DNA of 64,000 bases from Alisma plantago-aquatica (lineage: Eukaryota > Streptophyta > Magnoliopsida > Alismatales > Alismataceae), in the NCBI GenBank assembly GCA_963693085.1, contig OY856409.1, positions 664,483,591 through 664,547,590 on the forward strand. The letters are read 5' to 3'. The notes below the pieces were generated by a model. That model did no database searches. It had not been told where the DNA came from and saw nothing but the letters and a program-made list of their open reading frames with translations. The position numbers and the translations under genes were made by a program. How positions within the stretch are numbered: position 1 is the stretch's first letter; every line of letters begins with the position of its first letter. Below are positions 24,701 to 37,518 of this stretch, one piece after another.

Positions 24701-26229
24701 GTCTGGCTGTTCAACAAGATGAAAAACTTATAGTCCATTAGAATAAGACAACATAACTACAAAACATGCAATAACAAACACATAATTCATCCCCCCACGT
24801 ACATTTCCATTCCCAAATTCCATTCTCTTCAACCCTTAATTCTATTCTCACAGACATACACAATTCAGAAAACACACATACAACTCCATTCTCATTCACA
24901 TACACAATTAAAAAAACACACATACAATTTCATACTCCAATTCCATTTTCAAGACATGTACAAATGCAATTCTCATTGTATTCATTCCTCTTCACATTCA
25001 TTCCCACACATGCATATATACATACACTATTCACATATGCACCAACATTTCACTTGCATCAAAATGAAAGTTGTAAAAGTCATGACCATCACATGTACAT
25101 AGAAATAATGACATCAATGTTTATAAAACTCATATTTGATCCCAATAAAATCCAAAGTTGACTTTTTTGATGAAGGAGTGTGCCCACTCTTCTCATATCT
25201 CATTTAGCTCTTTATTTGTATAAGGCTCTGTCGTGTCAAATGGTTGTAAAGAGAATGACAAAATTCAAGAGTTTGATTTGATCTTTTATGTTATCAAATG
25301 AGACTATTTACTTATGATTCAAGTGAGATTACCTTTGCTAAATAATGAATGTCTAATGCCTCTTATTTGACAATCACGTCCATATACCACATGACGTAGT
25401 ATCAATTATTATTTTATATATGACACTATAAATTTAAAGTTTTGCAAAATCTTAATAAATAAAAGTAAGCATAGTTGGCATATATATGCATAGGAGTCAG
25501 AAAACAACCTCAACATTCTTCTAACTTAATAATTTCTTTTTTTATATACCTTTTCTTCATATTTTTTAAATGATTTTAAACCCCTATACGTTAAATTAAT
25601 ATATTTAATAGAATTAGTAAATAGTCATATAATGATGATGACATTAATATACATTGGTGGATATAAAAATATACTTATGAAACTAATGTCATTTTCATTG
25701 CGTGTTCCCCACTCTGTACTTTGTTACACGAGGGATTTAGATTATACACAATTAGCATCTTGGGAAAAATTACCAACAAATCCTAATGCTTATTACTAAG
25801 TGAAAAGAAGGCAAACAAAAGAAAACTCAATTTCCACAATGAAATACAATTCATAAGTAAAAACTATAAGTAAATTGCTCAAACTTACTCAACATTGAAG
25901 GGAGCTACAATCATGCTCTTTCCCACACACCAAAATATTTAAATGTGGTAGAGCAGTAGTTACTAACAAATGTTGGGTCTCTATATACACAACTAGTCAA
26001 TGATAGAACTAGAAATGCCACATTAGTTAGTCCAAACTGTTGACACACCCTATATAAGTAGCTGTAAATCATATATGTATGCATTAATATACAAGAAAAC
26101 ATATCAACATATATTTTCACATATATTGAAAAATGTATTTAGTCATAAGATCTCACCATATCTAAAGTTCTAGCACAATTTTATTCAACCAGTCATAAGT
26201 ATGTAACTCCACAATATCTAAAAGAATAC
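24701..26229. other. Non-coding spacer inside the CACTA element
   Basis: AT-rich. The part 24730-25060 is rich in CACATACA and CATTC words of simple-sequence character. No ORF with a recognisable motif. Confidence 0.5.
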
Positions 26230-27905
26230 ACTAGTATCATGATCTTGACCTGCAACATCCTCATGGATATAGACAATCATAGTAGACCCTTCTTCTAAGT
26301 CCCGTAACCATAGTGCCAACCCCTTGAACTTAGGACCTAGCAAGTCGAATAGGTCCTTTATAATCCAAGTAGGCAATTGAATGTTTGGAGGAAGAAATAG
26401 AGGAGGAACTGTAAAGAGTTCCTTGGGTACTATGATCTATATATATTCTCATATCAGTTGCCTTTTATATACACAAGTAGAAAGAGAACCCTAAATACAA
26501 ATGTAATGAAAATTTAGCATACATTCTCATAGATAACTCCCAATTTTGAGCCACACAATCATGCCACCTTCTACATCACCTCTCATCTCATGCTCAAGTC
26601 AGACATATGGTAGTGGTGTCTATTTCCAAGTGCCGTAGACAAGCCTGGTAGATACATGAACCAGCCTGGTAGACACACGAACCACATCGGTGGGTATTAG
26701 AGCACCATGGATCATGTCACCTGGAAGGGGTGGGTAAGCATCGCCAAAAATGTAATGACATATAAGCCACATTCTAGTATTATAAGATGGCATGTCCTCA
26801 ATTCCTACTATTTTGTATATAGTGTTATATATACCCAAACACATTCATACTATAAATTCACCTAGAATACTATTATATCACAAAAAACTTACACTGGATG
26901 TGTTAGCTGGCGGGTTCATGGGATTACCCCCAACCACCTCTGTCTTAGGGGGGGTCCACCCCATAAGAAGAGTGGGGCGACACAGATACTGTCTGAGGAG
27001 GTTGAGACTAAGAAGCTTGAAATTGTCTCATTGCTTCCTCTATTCCCTTTGCAATCATGTCTTGTACTCGCTCTAGTGATAATCCTCCTTTCTTGATAGA
27101 TTTACGCTAATGCTCTGAAGACCCAAAAAGGGATATTATATCGAAACTGACCCCATTGTCCCTAATATGGCCAAGGTGCTCTTGTGTACCCAGATCAATC
27201 ATCAATTCATCCATTTGGCCCTCAAGGATGAACTTGCTTTATTTTCTTTTCTCGTAGAGCTCGTGCTAATCATCATCAATAGTAGTTGATCAGTAAAACA
27301 TCACAATCAAGCTAAAAAATGATCATGTACTCTCAGAGTTGAATTTTACCATTTTTGTAGCCACCTCAGTAGTTGTTGGGTTAGGTATTTCTCAAAATTG
27401 ACTTGTCCTTGCACCTATTTACTCGTCGTGGTGAAGTACAGGTGCACGAGTAGTAGAAGAATCAACAAACTCAGGAGTAGGCTGCTTAGAAGAAGACACT
27501 TCTAGTCTCTATCGGTGATGCCTTGCATAGCCCCCTGAACCCAATTTGTGTAGCACACATTCTTTGTACACCTTTCTTTTTGAACAACACGTAAATATTT
27601 GTTAATCCAAGAAATATTTGTTAATTACATAATTCTTTGAATTCATTTGATTAATCATAAGAATGCATTTTAAAGGAGGAGGCTTAATACCTCAAATTCA
27701 TCTGTTTGTCTTGAAGCAACAAACACTTCCGACACCTTTGGATCAAGATAGAACCATTGCCTAGTGGCAGGCTTCTTTTTATTTTCATTCATTATGTATT
27801 TTCTTGTCGGATTTATACTATAATTCTTTAATATTCTCCCACAACATTGCAACAACTTTTTATGATGAAGTTTTTCATTAAGGTAAAAGATTATCTGCAT
27901 ATGTT
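26230..27905 (-). pseudogene. Second CACTA gene (En/Spm TNPA-like protein), exon remnants
   Basis: Minus-strand pieces in order. 27900-27670: RKYIMNENKKKPATRQWFYLDP followed by EVFVASRQTDEFE in one 76-aa frame. 27580-27420: VYKECVLHKLGSGGYARHHR, like the GGY segment of plant En/Spm-type proteins. 27250-27010: GQMDELMIDLGTQEHLG then LSLERVQDMIAKGIEEAMRQFQAS, an amphipathic helix expected near the C-terminus. 26400-26230: LPTWIIKDLFDLLGPKF and EEGSTMIVYIHEDVAGQ. Stops fall between pieces and introns are likely, so no model can be drawn. The protein would bind subterminal repeats and assist transposition. Family call rests on motif style and position downstream of tnp2. Confidence 0.6.
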
Positions 27906-27959
27906 CATATACTTAATGGCATATATTAAAAATAAAACTGTGAATATCTTTGAAGACAA

Positions 27960-29728
27960 GAACATCTCAAAACTATGTCTTTCCATATGTAGTCTCTCGA
28001 TCACTGCTAACTTCTATTGTTAATTCTTTCCTTATATCCATTTCACATAGTCCAATCTAGATTTGGTTCCATCTTTAGTCTTACACGATGTATTCAACAA
28101 AGTACCAATGATACTATCACATCCATTTTTCTCAACATGCATGATATCAATACAATGCCTAACTGCCAAAGAACTCAAATAAAGAAGATCCCAAAATATT
28201 GGTTTCTTCTTGAATAAAGATTTGTCACTATGTGTGGGAATAGTACATTGGGATCTATTACCAAATCCATTGATTATTTCTTTCATAAACATCATCTCGT
28301 GATATAGGTTTAGGGGCACTCTGTTCCTTGATTGAGCTATTGAATTCTTTGCATAACCTTCGGTAAGGATGCTTTTTAGAAGAAACCTTTAGTGTCCAAG
28401 ATATACAGTCTTGCCACCATGTTTAATTCGTATTGAATGAGTGTTCTCCTCACATAAAGGGCATGCTTTGGATCTTTTTATGACGTATCCATACAAATTA
28501 CATTATGTTGGGAAGTCATTAATAGTGCATAACAACATAGCATGCAAACAAAATATCTCTCTATGTGAAGCATCATAGGTAATAACACCTTATCCCCATA
28601 GTTTCTTTAAGTCATCGATCAGATGTTCAAAAAATATCAATATCATTTCCAGGTTGTTTGGGGCCCGATATCAACAAGGACATCGTGACGTACTTATTTT
28701 TCATGCACATCAGGAAGGAAGATTATATATAAAAATCATAACATGCCCAGTTCTATGTTGATTACTTAATATGCCATATTGATTCGTCCCATTCAGTACA
28801 AAGCCCAAATCTTAGATTTCTGACCTCTTCACCAAATTTTAGGATACAATAAATCAATTTTATTCCATTGTGGGGAATCAGACGCATGTTGTAGGATCCC
28901 ATCATTGTTTTTCTTTACCTATGTATGCCAAGATAAATTCTACACATCTATGGTATTGGAAACTGTGGTAGATACCACATTACCTTGGCAGGAGGGCCAG
29001 TTTTGGACTTACCCAAAGTCGTCATTTTGTACCCTGATGCCCCAAATTTTGGATTTTTTTTTCTCAAATTGATATAGTCCTTTTAAAATAACACATAGTC
29101 ATTTGTGCATGCATGTATCTTCTTAGCCTCCATTCCCATTGGGATTTTTTTAAATTCATATGTTGAGATTGGAAGCTCATTGCCTTCAAGAAGAATTTCT
29201 TTCAACAAAGATAACAAAGACATGAATCTTTTTTCACTCAATCTATTGTTAGCCTTCAAAGCATACAATCTCAACACAACACTCATCTTCCCAAACTTAA
29301 TACAACTCAAGTATAATAGTCTCTCAACATCACACATAATGTTTCTAAATAAAGATGGTGGATCAGTAAGATTTACCCCACAACTATCTAGCATTATATC
29401 CACCATGTTTGTCAAAATCAATTTATTCACATCTACATTGTCTACAATTCTTCTTGAATACAAGTGCTGCTATCGACATCTAGTGATCTCATAGTAGGAA
29501 GCTCTCCATTCCAGTACAATTTTGTTTAGACCTGTACATTCACGTTTCACACGACATGACTTTTGATTTCATCAATAGTGTCAACTTTCAAGTTTTTACT
29601 GCAATTCCTACATGGACAATAGAACCTATCTCTACGTCATTTTCTATGTTCCCCTGCAAATTTTATAAACTGATTAAGACCAGTAATAACATATGGAGTA
29701 CAACTATGGACATCCATGATCGATCCAT
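27960..29728 (-). pseudogene. tnp2-type CACTA transposase, frameshifted and 3'-truncated
   Basis: Starts at ATG 29728-29726 with MDRSWM, the N-terminus of the transposase-associated domain, then shifts frame to YVITGLNQFIKFAGEHRK and FYCPCRNC. A 126-aa open frame at 29083-29463 gives LLYLSCIKFGKMSVVLRLYALK...EGNELPISTYEFKKI...KKIHACTNDYVLF. The tnp2 core follows at about 28690-28330: GPKQPGNDIDIF, LKKLWG, GVITYDASHREIFCLHAMLL, SKACPLCEENTHSI, HGGKTVYLGH. A 95-aa frame (28032-28319) holds RHCIDIMHVEKNGCDSIIGTLLN. The C-terminal third usual for the family is missing; the second gene begins soon after. Non-functional. Confidence 0.9.
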
Positions 29729-29785
29729 TCTATGATCACAGAGAAAATGATTATTGAATTAGGTGTTTGCAATTAGAATTTAGAG

Positions 29786-29965
29786 ATTAGGGTTTATCGT
29801 TTAAGGTTTAGGGTTTAGGGTTTAGGGTTTAGGGTTTATAAATTAGGGTTTAGGGTTTAGGGTTTAGGGTTTATAAATTAGGGTTTAGAGATTAGGGTTT
29901 ATCGTTTAAGGTTTAGGGTTTAGGGTTTAGGGTTTAGGGTTTATAAATTAGGGTTTAGGATTTAG
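29786..29965. repeat. Interstitial telomere-type (TTTAGGG)n array
   Basis: A dozen or so TTTAGGG units, plant telomere type, broken by TTATAAATTAGGG and TTATCGTTTAAGG spacers. The spacer pattern repeats once with a period near 104 bp (starts 29783 and 29887), so the array has a higher-order unit. It lies 58 bp upstream of the tnp2 start codon; in the gene's sense it reads CCCTAAA, like a run of telo-boxes. Confidence 0.95.
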
Positions 29966-30999
29966 TAATGAATGTGTAACACTTATCCCATTCTTGAACA
30001 CCTAATCTCTCTAGTAACTGTATAAAGTTTATACAGTTTTCAAGAATATTTTACCAACATTCTCTCACAATTATCTAAGTATACCAATATATATGGGAAA
30101 ATACCCACCTACATATGTACTTAGAGAACAAACAGGGAAAGTACTGAAGAACATCTTGAAAACCAAACCAAATACACATTAAAGACTTACATCCTAAGTG
30201 ACATTAAGTATTCAAGAATAGTTCCAAACGAGAGACTATCCAAGATTTACTCCTAACAAATAAATCATAGATGATTTTGTAGGCCAATGCCATGATTAAG
30301 AATTAGGGTTTATAGATTAAGGTCGATCTATATGCCATACATCTAGTAGTTATTTATCAAAATTTATATCATCATTAATTATCTTGGGGGTTGGTCTCAT
30401 AAATAATGCTAGACTTATATAATTTACAAACCAAATATACATAATGATACCAAACATAATATTCATAGTTGATATGAAAAATTCTAAACAAACCAAACAA
30501 ACAACTATACATGTATTTTAAAAATTATAGCTAAACAAACCAAACAAACAAACACACAACATTTATAGCTAAAAGAAAAGAAAACAACACACCTTAAGAA
30601 ACAACTATACAGGAGATGGAGGAAGCAAGCACCACAAGCAACATCAGCCGTAATAGTGGTGGCGGTGGCTCAAACACCAACAACGGGGCAACTCAAGCAC
30701 CTAAAGAAACAACAACGACGGTGATGACAGTGCTCACAACAGCTGTGGTAGAGGAAGAAGAGGAGAGACAATGGCACCAACGACAGCTATAGAAGAGGAT
30801 GAAGAAGAGGAGAGGATGACACGGTGGTGGGGGCAATGGCCAGGAAGTAGTGGCAGCGGCGACCAGGCAATACCAACGACGATAGAGAGAGAAACAAAAA
30901 TTGACCTAATTGAAAGAGCAAAACTAAATCTCCATGAAATAGAGAGTGAGAGAAAGAAAGTTTCACGGGTCTTGTTAAGTAAAACTTAGTCTTCAGTTG
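29966..30999. other. CACTA 5' leader region, no gene recognised
   Basis: AT-rich to 30600, then a GC- and GA-rich part (30610-30960) with CAACAAC and GAAGAGGAGAG runs. The frame at 30771-30989 is low complexity and antisense to the transposon, so I do not call it a gene. The GA-rich stretch, CT-rich in the transposon's sense, would suit a 5' untranslated exon. Confidence 0.45.
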
Positions 31000-31915
31000 C
31001 TCCGAAAAACTGACGACAGAGGAGTACATCGTCGGTTTGATGAAGACCACTGATGAAAAATTAAACAAGATATCATGAATTGGATAATTTGAAACCAAAC
31101 ACAGAGGTCCCTATCCCTAATAAGAAATACCAATCTCATGGAGGACTTAGTCATCCATTTTCAAAATCAAAACTGAGGACATAACCCAATTCGGGGGAAA
31201 ATATTTTTACAGGGCATGTGACGGGAATCCTCTATCATCGATTCTATACTTGAAAACTGACGACAGATGTCCTTATCCCTAATAAAAAACACCAACTTCA
31301 CTAGTAAGAAAAATTGATGATAGAGGGCATACTACATTTTCAGTTGGATACATGGTAACCGTTGACAGAGGCCATTATCCCTAATTAGAAACACCAACCT
31401 AACTAAGGACTTATTCAACACTTTACATAATCAAAACCAATGACATAATCTAATTTAGGGTGAAATATTTTTTTGTGGGACATGTGGAAAGAACCCTATG
31501 TTGTCAGTTCCTTACTAAGGAACCGTCACAAAAAAATTTTCAGAGGTAATTTTTTTTGCAGTGGGCATGACCTATGGAGTCAGTTTGTTTAGAGAAAAAC
31601 CAACGACAGAGGTGTTTTCGAGGTAAGATATATTTTGCTGGAAGCGGTGTGTTGTCGATTTTTGTACAATCGACACTAAACATCTATATCAAAATTTTCT
31701 CCTAGAATTTGAATTTTGTGGGTTTTCTGTGACGTCAATTTTTCCATCGGTAAGTGATTTTATAATGAAAGTGGAACCAGTATTTTTTGAATTGGAAGGA
31801 CTTGACCAGTAATGACATTTATGTTCAAGAAAATGACAATATAGGACTGTAATGTCAGTTTTTATTCAAAACCGATGCTAAGAAAAGTGACACCAGAGGT
31901 AAAAAATGTTCTTGA
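31000..31915. repeat. CACTA subterminal repeat region, 5' side
   Basis: Repeated words related to AACTGACGACAGAGG at about 31008, 31254, 31370 and 31596, plus AACCAATGACATAATC and AACCGATGCTAAG. Several are followed by a TATCCCTAAT(A/T)AGAAA(C/T)ACCAA block (31110, 31275, 31378), so the region contains at least three copies of a larger 100-130 bp unit. Confidence 0.65.
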
Positions 31916-32899
31916 GCTGATAGTAGAACAAACACAAGCTACCTCAATGCCCAAAAAGTATTTGAGTATGTCAAATTTTTTTGATATAAAATGCTACCAT
32001 ACATGTTGATTTAGTGTACAAAATGCTTGCATATATATAATTAAGGGACTACAATATATTGTACAAGTCATGAGACAAACAATATTATGTCGGATCCTTC
32101 TCCACTAACATGTTTTACATGGTTTCAAGGCAACTAGGTTGAAAACCCCATAAGAGTTGATCTAAGGGAGGAGACAAATGTCTTTTTTGAAGATATAGTC
32201 TAGATGTGGAGTGAATAAATGACCAATTGCAATCTCTCAACAATAAAGCATTACCTAAATTTTTTTATAAAAAAGTAAAGAAGACAAGGAAGGAGTAGAT
32301 TGAACATGGTTATACAATGTGACCAGAAAAGTTTCATAATCAGCTCCTAGTTGGCTTTTCAACCACTAGTTTCAGAAAAATAATAATTTGTTCTTACTTG
32401 AATGGTAATACAATGTATAGGTGCATATCTATCAGCTAAAATACATATCAAACCATTTTCTATCTCCTTTAGATTTTTGACATGGGATATCACCATTGTT
32501 TTCTTATAGATCCGTACAAAAATCAATTCAACACCTTCTTTTGTTTGTGGCCAAAGGAAGATTAGAGCCTCTTCTACTCTTTATGGGGAGAAAGGATATC
32601 CAACTTAACACTTTATTTTGTTTGTGGCAAAAGGATGGTCACTATAATTGTCCTCTTTGACAGGCCAAAGGAGGACCATCACTACTTTTATGTCAATTTC
32701 CACTTCATTCATGTTAAAACATCACTACAAGACTTCTTCAAAATCGAAAGAGATTGGAAGAATGAACTACAATTCAAGCATAATGATATTTACAATGAGT
32801 TTATCAAAGAATAGGAAATCTTGTTGCAATGGAGATGATTGAAATTGAGCACAAAATAAGATTTTGATAAACAATGTTACTAGAATCTTTTCTCAAATG
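31916..32899. other. AT-rich stretch, nothing recognised
   Basis: No coding or repeat signal apart from a CCAAAGGA(A/G)GA word seen at about 32551 and 32665. Confidence 0.5.
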
Positions 32900-33310
32900 A
32901 ATAGAAAGCTTATGTGTAATAGAAGTTTGTTTGCCTTCAATGCCTTCCTTATTCCTATCAGTCCAAATACACCATCATGCAATGACCACTTGAATTACAT
33001 GTTCATATTTTAACTTGTAGTTTATTCAACAATGCAGATTAAAATCAAACAAGTGGTTATATTCTTCGATTCAAACAAAATTTTCCATATACTTTTGGCA
33101 TTTAGACAATCTCTAAGTGCATGAAGGAGTGCCTCTTCATCAGTTTTGCATCTGCCTCAAGTTACAATATTAGTTAACCCCCTTATAACCCTTTTATCAT
33201 TTGTCAATAAGCCATCATGGCACATCAACCAAACAAAAGTTTTGATTCTTTGAGGCATCCTCAGCTTCCATATCACTTGGTTGGATTGTGAATTCTAATG
33301 ACCTATATAG
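32900..33310 (-). pseudogene. L1-like LINE relic, zf-RVT domain
   Basis: Minus strand near 33290-33060 gives IWKLRMPQRIKTFVWLMCHDGLLTNDKR, then a CxxC-region remnant and DEEALLHALRDCLNAKSIWKIL. Spacing and residues match the zinc-binding domain downstream of plant LINE reverse transcriptases (W-K-x-PQRIK-F-W, LLTN, LHALRDC-A--IW). Stops interrupt the ends. It may be the far end of the same L1 whose upstream part is at 43153-43830, with the gypsy element inserted between. Confidence 0.78.
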
Positions 33311-34167
33311 GTACTAAAATAGAATTTCAGTTCTAGACATAAAAGAAATAAAAGATAGTAATTTCTATAGCTTCCTATGGGTGCAACAAGACAAATAGGA
33401 GTATTGGGATTATCAACATTAACCCTTTACAATATATAAAATGAATATAACTTTTACAATAGTTTGTAATGTTGTGGAGTAATATATAAGTAATTTTTTT
33501 CCAATTTCATGTGGTGTGTACATTTCATTGTTCTAATTCATTTGATATTATAATACTCAATTGAATAGATACAAATAGCATTTCATGAAGCCTATCATTC
33601 ATCAAAATAGGTTTATATAATGCCTTTGGGCCATCTACCCCCTTTTATAAAGGCAAATATTTCCTAAGTAAAATAACATATGATTAAGTGAGCTTGTAGA
33701 TTAATATTAGAGATCATACCATGTCATAGAGCCATTCAAAATTTTAGAATCATAATTTAGTGTATGATTAAAATGTAAGTGATTTCATTTATAGAGTTAG
33801 GAAATATAGATCATCCATCTCTAGTGGATAATGCATTTGACATTTTTTCTTCAATCAACATTTTCATGCATGATCTAGAGTACAACATAGTTTGTACCTT
33901 AAATTTGAGAATTAAAATCAAAATGATATAAACTCAAAGGAAAATAATGTTAAAAATCATTTTCTATAAAATCTGGTTCACTTCCCTAGCCAAATAATGA
34001 CATTGGCATATGGTCTCTATTTTGTGTTATCGATGTCATTCCCATGGGAAATAATTTGATCCACATGAAGTATGGATGCATGAATTTGACTAGCTAGGCC
34101 TGATTGGATATGTTGAGAGTCATGTTGGTATAAGTTCATCCTCTTGGTACTAAACTTGTATGGGTGG
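33311..34167. other. Unassigned flank between LINE relic and gypsy LTR
   Basis: If the LINE at 43153-43830 and 32900-33310 were once joined, this should hold reverse-transcriptase sequence on the minus strand. I see only vague resemblance and no YxDD box. Confidence 0.4.
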
Positions 34168-37100
34168 TGTTACAACCCCAATTTTTGGGTTCATTTGGTG
34201 AGAAATGCAATTTCTCATATTAAAAATAATTGAACAAAGAATGGTATAATTTATTTTGAATACATGGATTTCGTTTACAATAGCCTTGATGTTTGTGTTG
34301 TGGGCTTTATTGGCTATTGGGCCCAATAACAAGGAAATCACAAAGAAAATTCAATTAGTGAATGAATAATTGAATATTTGAGAAAAGAAATATGTAGAAA
34401 CCTCTAGAAGGCAAATCCAAAGAGGGATTTCGTGCCTCTTGGGTTCCTTGGGTTCCAAGGAGTCCAAAGTTGCATAAAGAGTGCAATAAGAAAAGAAAAG
34501 ATTAATTAAGTATTTCTTTATTAAGAAAGAAGATGAAAATGATGATAAAATGTGGAAAATGAATGAGAAGAGGCATAAGTGAGATTTCTTAGTGAAGTTT
34601 CATATCCATGAGGTTGCTAACATTAAAAGAAAGGCTAATGAGGAAAACAAAAGAGAAATCCTCAAAAAGAGATATTTTAATGAGAAATAAACAAGATAAT
34701 GGGAAGTAATGCATAAAGATGCAATTAGAAGGATAATAAGTATCCAATAAAAAGAATTTCGAAATAATGGAGTATCTTGGGATCCAAGGAGTCCCAATAA
34801 AGAGGAAAGAAAGAGGAAATACCAAAATTTGCAAAATAAAAGATAATATGATACATTATTAATGATTTTGGTGGCATTATGAAAAAGGAAGTGATTTATA
34901 TTAAAAGAAGATAGAAATTCGTGCCAAAGAGTTAAAAAGCAAACATAAAGTGAATAAGAGAAGGGGAATTTCGAATTTCCTAATATCCATATTATAGAGA
35001 AAAACCAAGGATAAAGAAAAGAGAGAAGAATTGCTTCTCTTTGCAAGAAAACGATTCCTATTAGATGAGGGACTATGTTTCTTTAAGGAAAGTCATCCTA
35101 GGGCTTCGTTGACTTCCCCTATATAAGGGGTAAGGCTTGGGGGCGAATCCAGAGGATTTCCACGCAGCTATATCTCTCTTCTCCATCTTTGTCAAAACCC
35201 TAACCCTGAAGATAAGGTCTTATCCTTGGAGCGATGTGAGGTGTTCATAGTCTTGCTTGAGGCCAGAAACATACACGACCAATCGCGGAAGGCCGACCAT
35301 CCTTCCCGGCCTCCAATCCGTGCACAAACACCTGCAGCGACAGTTGCACGGCTTCAACACGGCCATGGGATTACAGCTCTCCTCAAGACCGAACCAGCTA
35401 CGCTGGTTGTGAGATAAGTAGCGCCCCAAGCATAGAGGAGGGAGGCGGAGCCAGGGGTAGGGTCTGCAGCAACCCGCGAGCCCCCAGGCAGGGGGGGCAG
35501 ACCCCCGAGGTTCTGCAAAAATGACCTGGACGGTGGCCTGCGCTAGGGCGGCAAGAGGTTGAAGAAGGCATGGCTTTGGACAAGTTTGCCCTCCGTGGGC
35601 TGAAGGAACCTTGACTTAAAGTAGGGGCAAACCGGTCATTTCGAAATGTTTTAAAGCAAGCGAGATACATTGCATGGATGCAGTGACGTGGCGCAACCTA
35701 ATTGGCCGGAAGGTAATTTTCTTGCTAAAATCATATCTTGCTATTCGTAACTCCGATCAAGACAAATTATATATGGATTTTGATCAAAAAAATGCAAGGA
35801 ACCCATTAAAAATAGTTTTATAGCTTGAATCTGATCATAGTTCGAAAAGTAGTGTAAATTATCATCTTTGATTAATTAAAGATTAAGAAACCCTATTTTG
35901 ATATGATTAGTGTGTTTAATAGGGTTTAATGGATCTTTAGGGTTGATGTTAAACTGTTAAATGTAAAAAGGTACATAATGTTCAAAAAGGAATAACTTTG
36001 CACATGATTAGTCTAATTTAGAGTTTATGTGCTTAAATATGCATGAAATTTGAAAAGGGCATACAATTATCATCTTTAATTATTTAATTAAGGAAAAACC
36101 CTTAGATGATAAATGGACTTAATGACGTAATTCAAGTTGATATTAACCTGTTGTTAATAAAAGTGAGAATAGGATCTAAAAAGATGATCTTTTTATATAA
36201 TTGGTTTAATTTAGGGTTTGGTACATGATTATGCACTAATGAGCTTGAAAAACCCTAATTTAGATGAATATGTCTTTTAATTGTTTTAATGGTTCAAATC
36301 CATGAATGAATAGGGATGTGATGATCCTAAGCCAATTTGGGTATAAAAGACTATTAAAATGGATAGTTGAGCAATTAAGGTTCATATAAATGGAAAAGAG
36401 TATTTTAGGGTTTGTTGACCTAAAATGGATAAAGTTTGAGGAATTGATCTAAGAAACCCTAATGGATATTAATGAAACCTTAATGCGGATTAGAAACCTT
36501 AGAAAGAGAATCCAAGTCAATAAAGTAGATTCTTGATAAATTGTGTGATAAATAGAGTACATATTCTTTTCAGGAATTATGTGATGATTAAATTACTTGC
36601 TTGGATCTGTTGATTGGCTTGATTGTATAAACATGAAGTATATGTTGAATAATCTACATGACTCATCAAATCAGGTATGTGGTCAATTATGAATAACTGT
36701 TTTAGTTTCCCGATGGATTACCGGATGTTTAATCGCATTGAATGCAACTAAACTGTTGGATGTTTATTTATTTCATGCAACTATAAAGTGATTATAATTA
36801 TCACTATAAATGTGCATATATAACTGGCTAGATCCGGGTCCACCTCTGTTACTTTGAAAAGGCTAAAAAAGGGGTAATCCTAGAGCAAGGTCTAGGTTAC
36901 CGTGAGTTAGAAACTAGGCTACCTACGTGTAGTGCCATGAGACTCTTTAGCGTACCCCGAGTTAAGGAGTGGTCTACCTATGAGTAGTTCCATGTGACTC
37001 AACCCTAGAAACTGCTTCACTTATAGGTGGATCATGAGGGGTTTAATGGGGACAACACAGAGGATAGGGTACCCTTGGATCACGAAGTTATATTTAAAAT

Positions 37101-37504
37101 GTAATCTTGGTTGTTAAATGATTAATTGAATGATTACATTGTTAAAGTATTTACATGATTATCGTTTCCCCCACATACCAGCTTCGGCTGACTGACGTTT
37201 TGTTTGTCGGCGTTTTAGGTACAAGCCAAAAGGACAAACAGTAAATCGTCATATTGTGAAATACATGAAGTAAAATACAAGGAGGATTATTTAGAGTAGA
37301 ATCCTTGAGTGGATAGAAGTTTAGAGATCCAAGTTTTCAAAAAGGTATGCAAAAATTTATTTTCTTACAACTTTCAGTATAGTATGTTAAAATTTGATAA
37401 TTATTCTTGGTTAATTGCCGAACCTTTGATCCGGAAGTCATGGGTGCGGCTTCGACCTCTCGGTCTCCCTTAATTGGGGGTTATCGGGAGGTGGGGTCAT
37501 AACA
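34168..37504 (+). repeat. 5' LTR of gypsy element G2
   Basis: 3337 bp, TGTTACAACC to GGGTCATAACA. TATA box at 35120-35126, then a GC-rich leader (about 35220-35690) set in AT-rich sequence. A two-unit short repeat (GTAGTGCCATGAGACTC / GTAGTTCCATGTGACTC) lies at 36900-37005 and a conserved box (TACCAGC to TTTTAGGTAC) at about 37178-37222. The LTR overlaps chance minus-strand hydrophobic frames. Confidence 0.93.
35120..35126 (+). promoter_or_regulatory. LTR TATA box
   Basis: CCCCTATATAAGGGG, repeated in the 3' LTR near 42813 and at 51780 in element G3. Transcription should start shortly after, at the edge of the GC-rich segment. Confidence 0.7.
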
Positions 37505-37506
37505 TT

Positions 37507-37518
37507 TGGTATCAGAGC
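37507..37518 (+). other. Primer-binding site, tRNA-iMet
   Basis: TGGTATCAGAGC two bases after the LTR end. Confidence 0.93.

Larger units (their letters stand above)
24148..31915 (-). mobile_element. CACTA (En/Spm) DNA transposon, decayed
   Basis: The 3' end at 24148 begins CACTAGTATAAATACCACC. Two transposon genes lie on the minus strand: a tnp2-type transposase (27960-29728) and a second En/Spm-type protein gene (26230-27905). Both ends carry dispersed subterminal words of the form AACCGAYGAC / GTCRTCGGTT. The right end is ambiguous: CAGTG at 31559-31563 looks like a terminus (complement CACTGCAAAAAAAATTACC), yet similar subterminal words continue to about 31890. Three-base flanks (ATG left; GGC after 31563) do not match. 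Confidence 0.8.

Noticed and set aside
30771..30989. 72-aa frame in the CACTA leader
   Set aside because: Low-complexity acidic sequence antisense to the transposon genes.
34600..35046. 148-aa hydrophobic minus frame, with related frames at 42033-42526 and 51336-51666
   Set aside because: All are in the same LTR segment; the recurrence reflects LTR copies, and the frames are interrupted differently in each.
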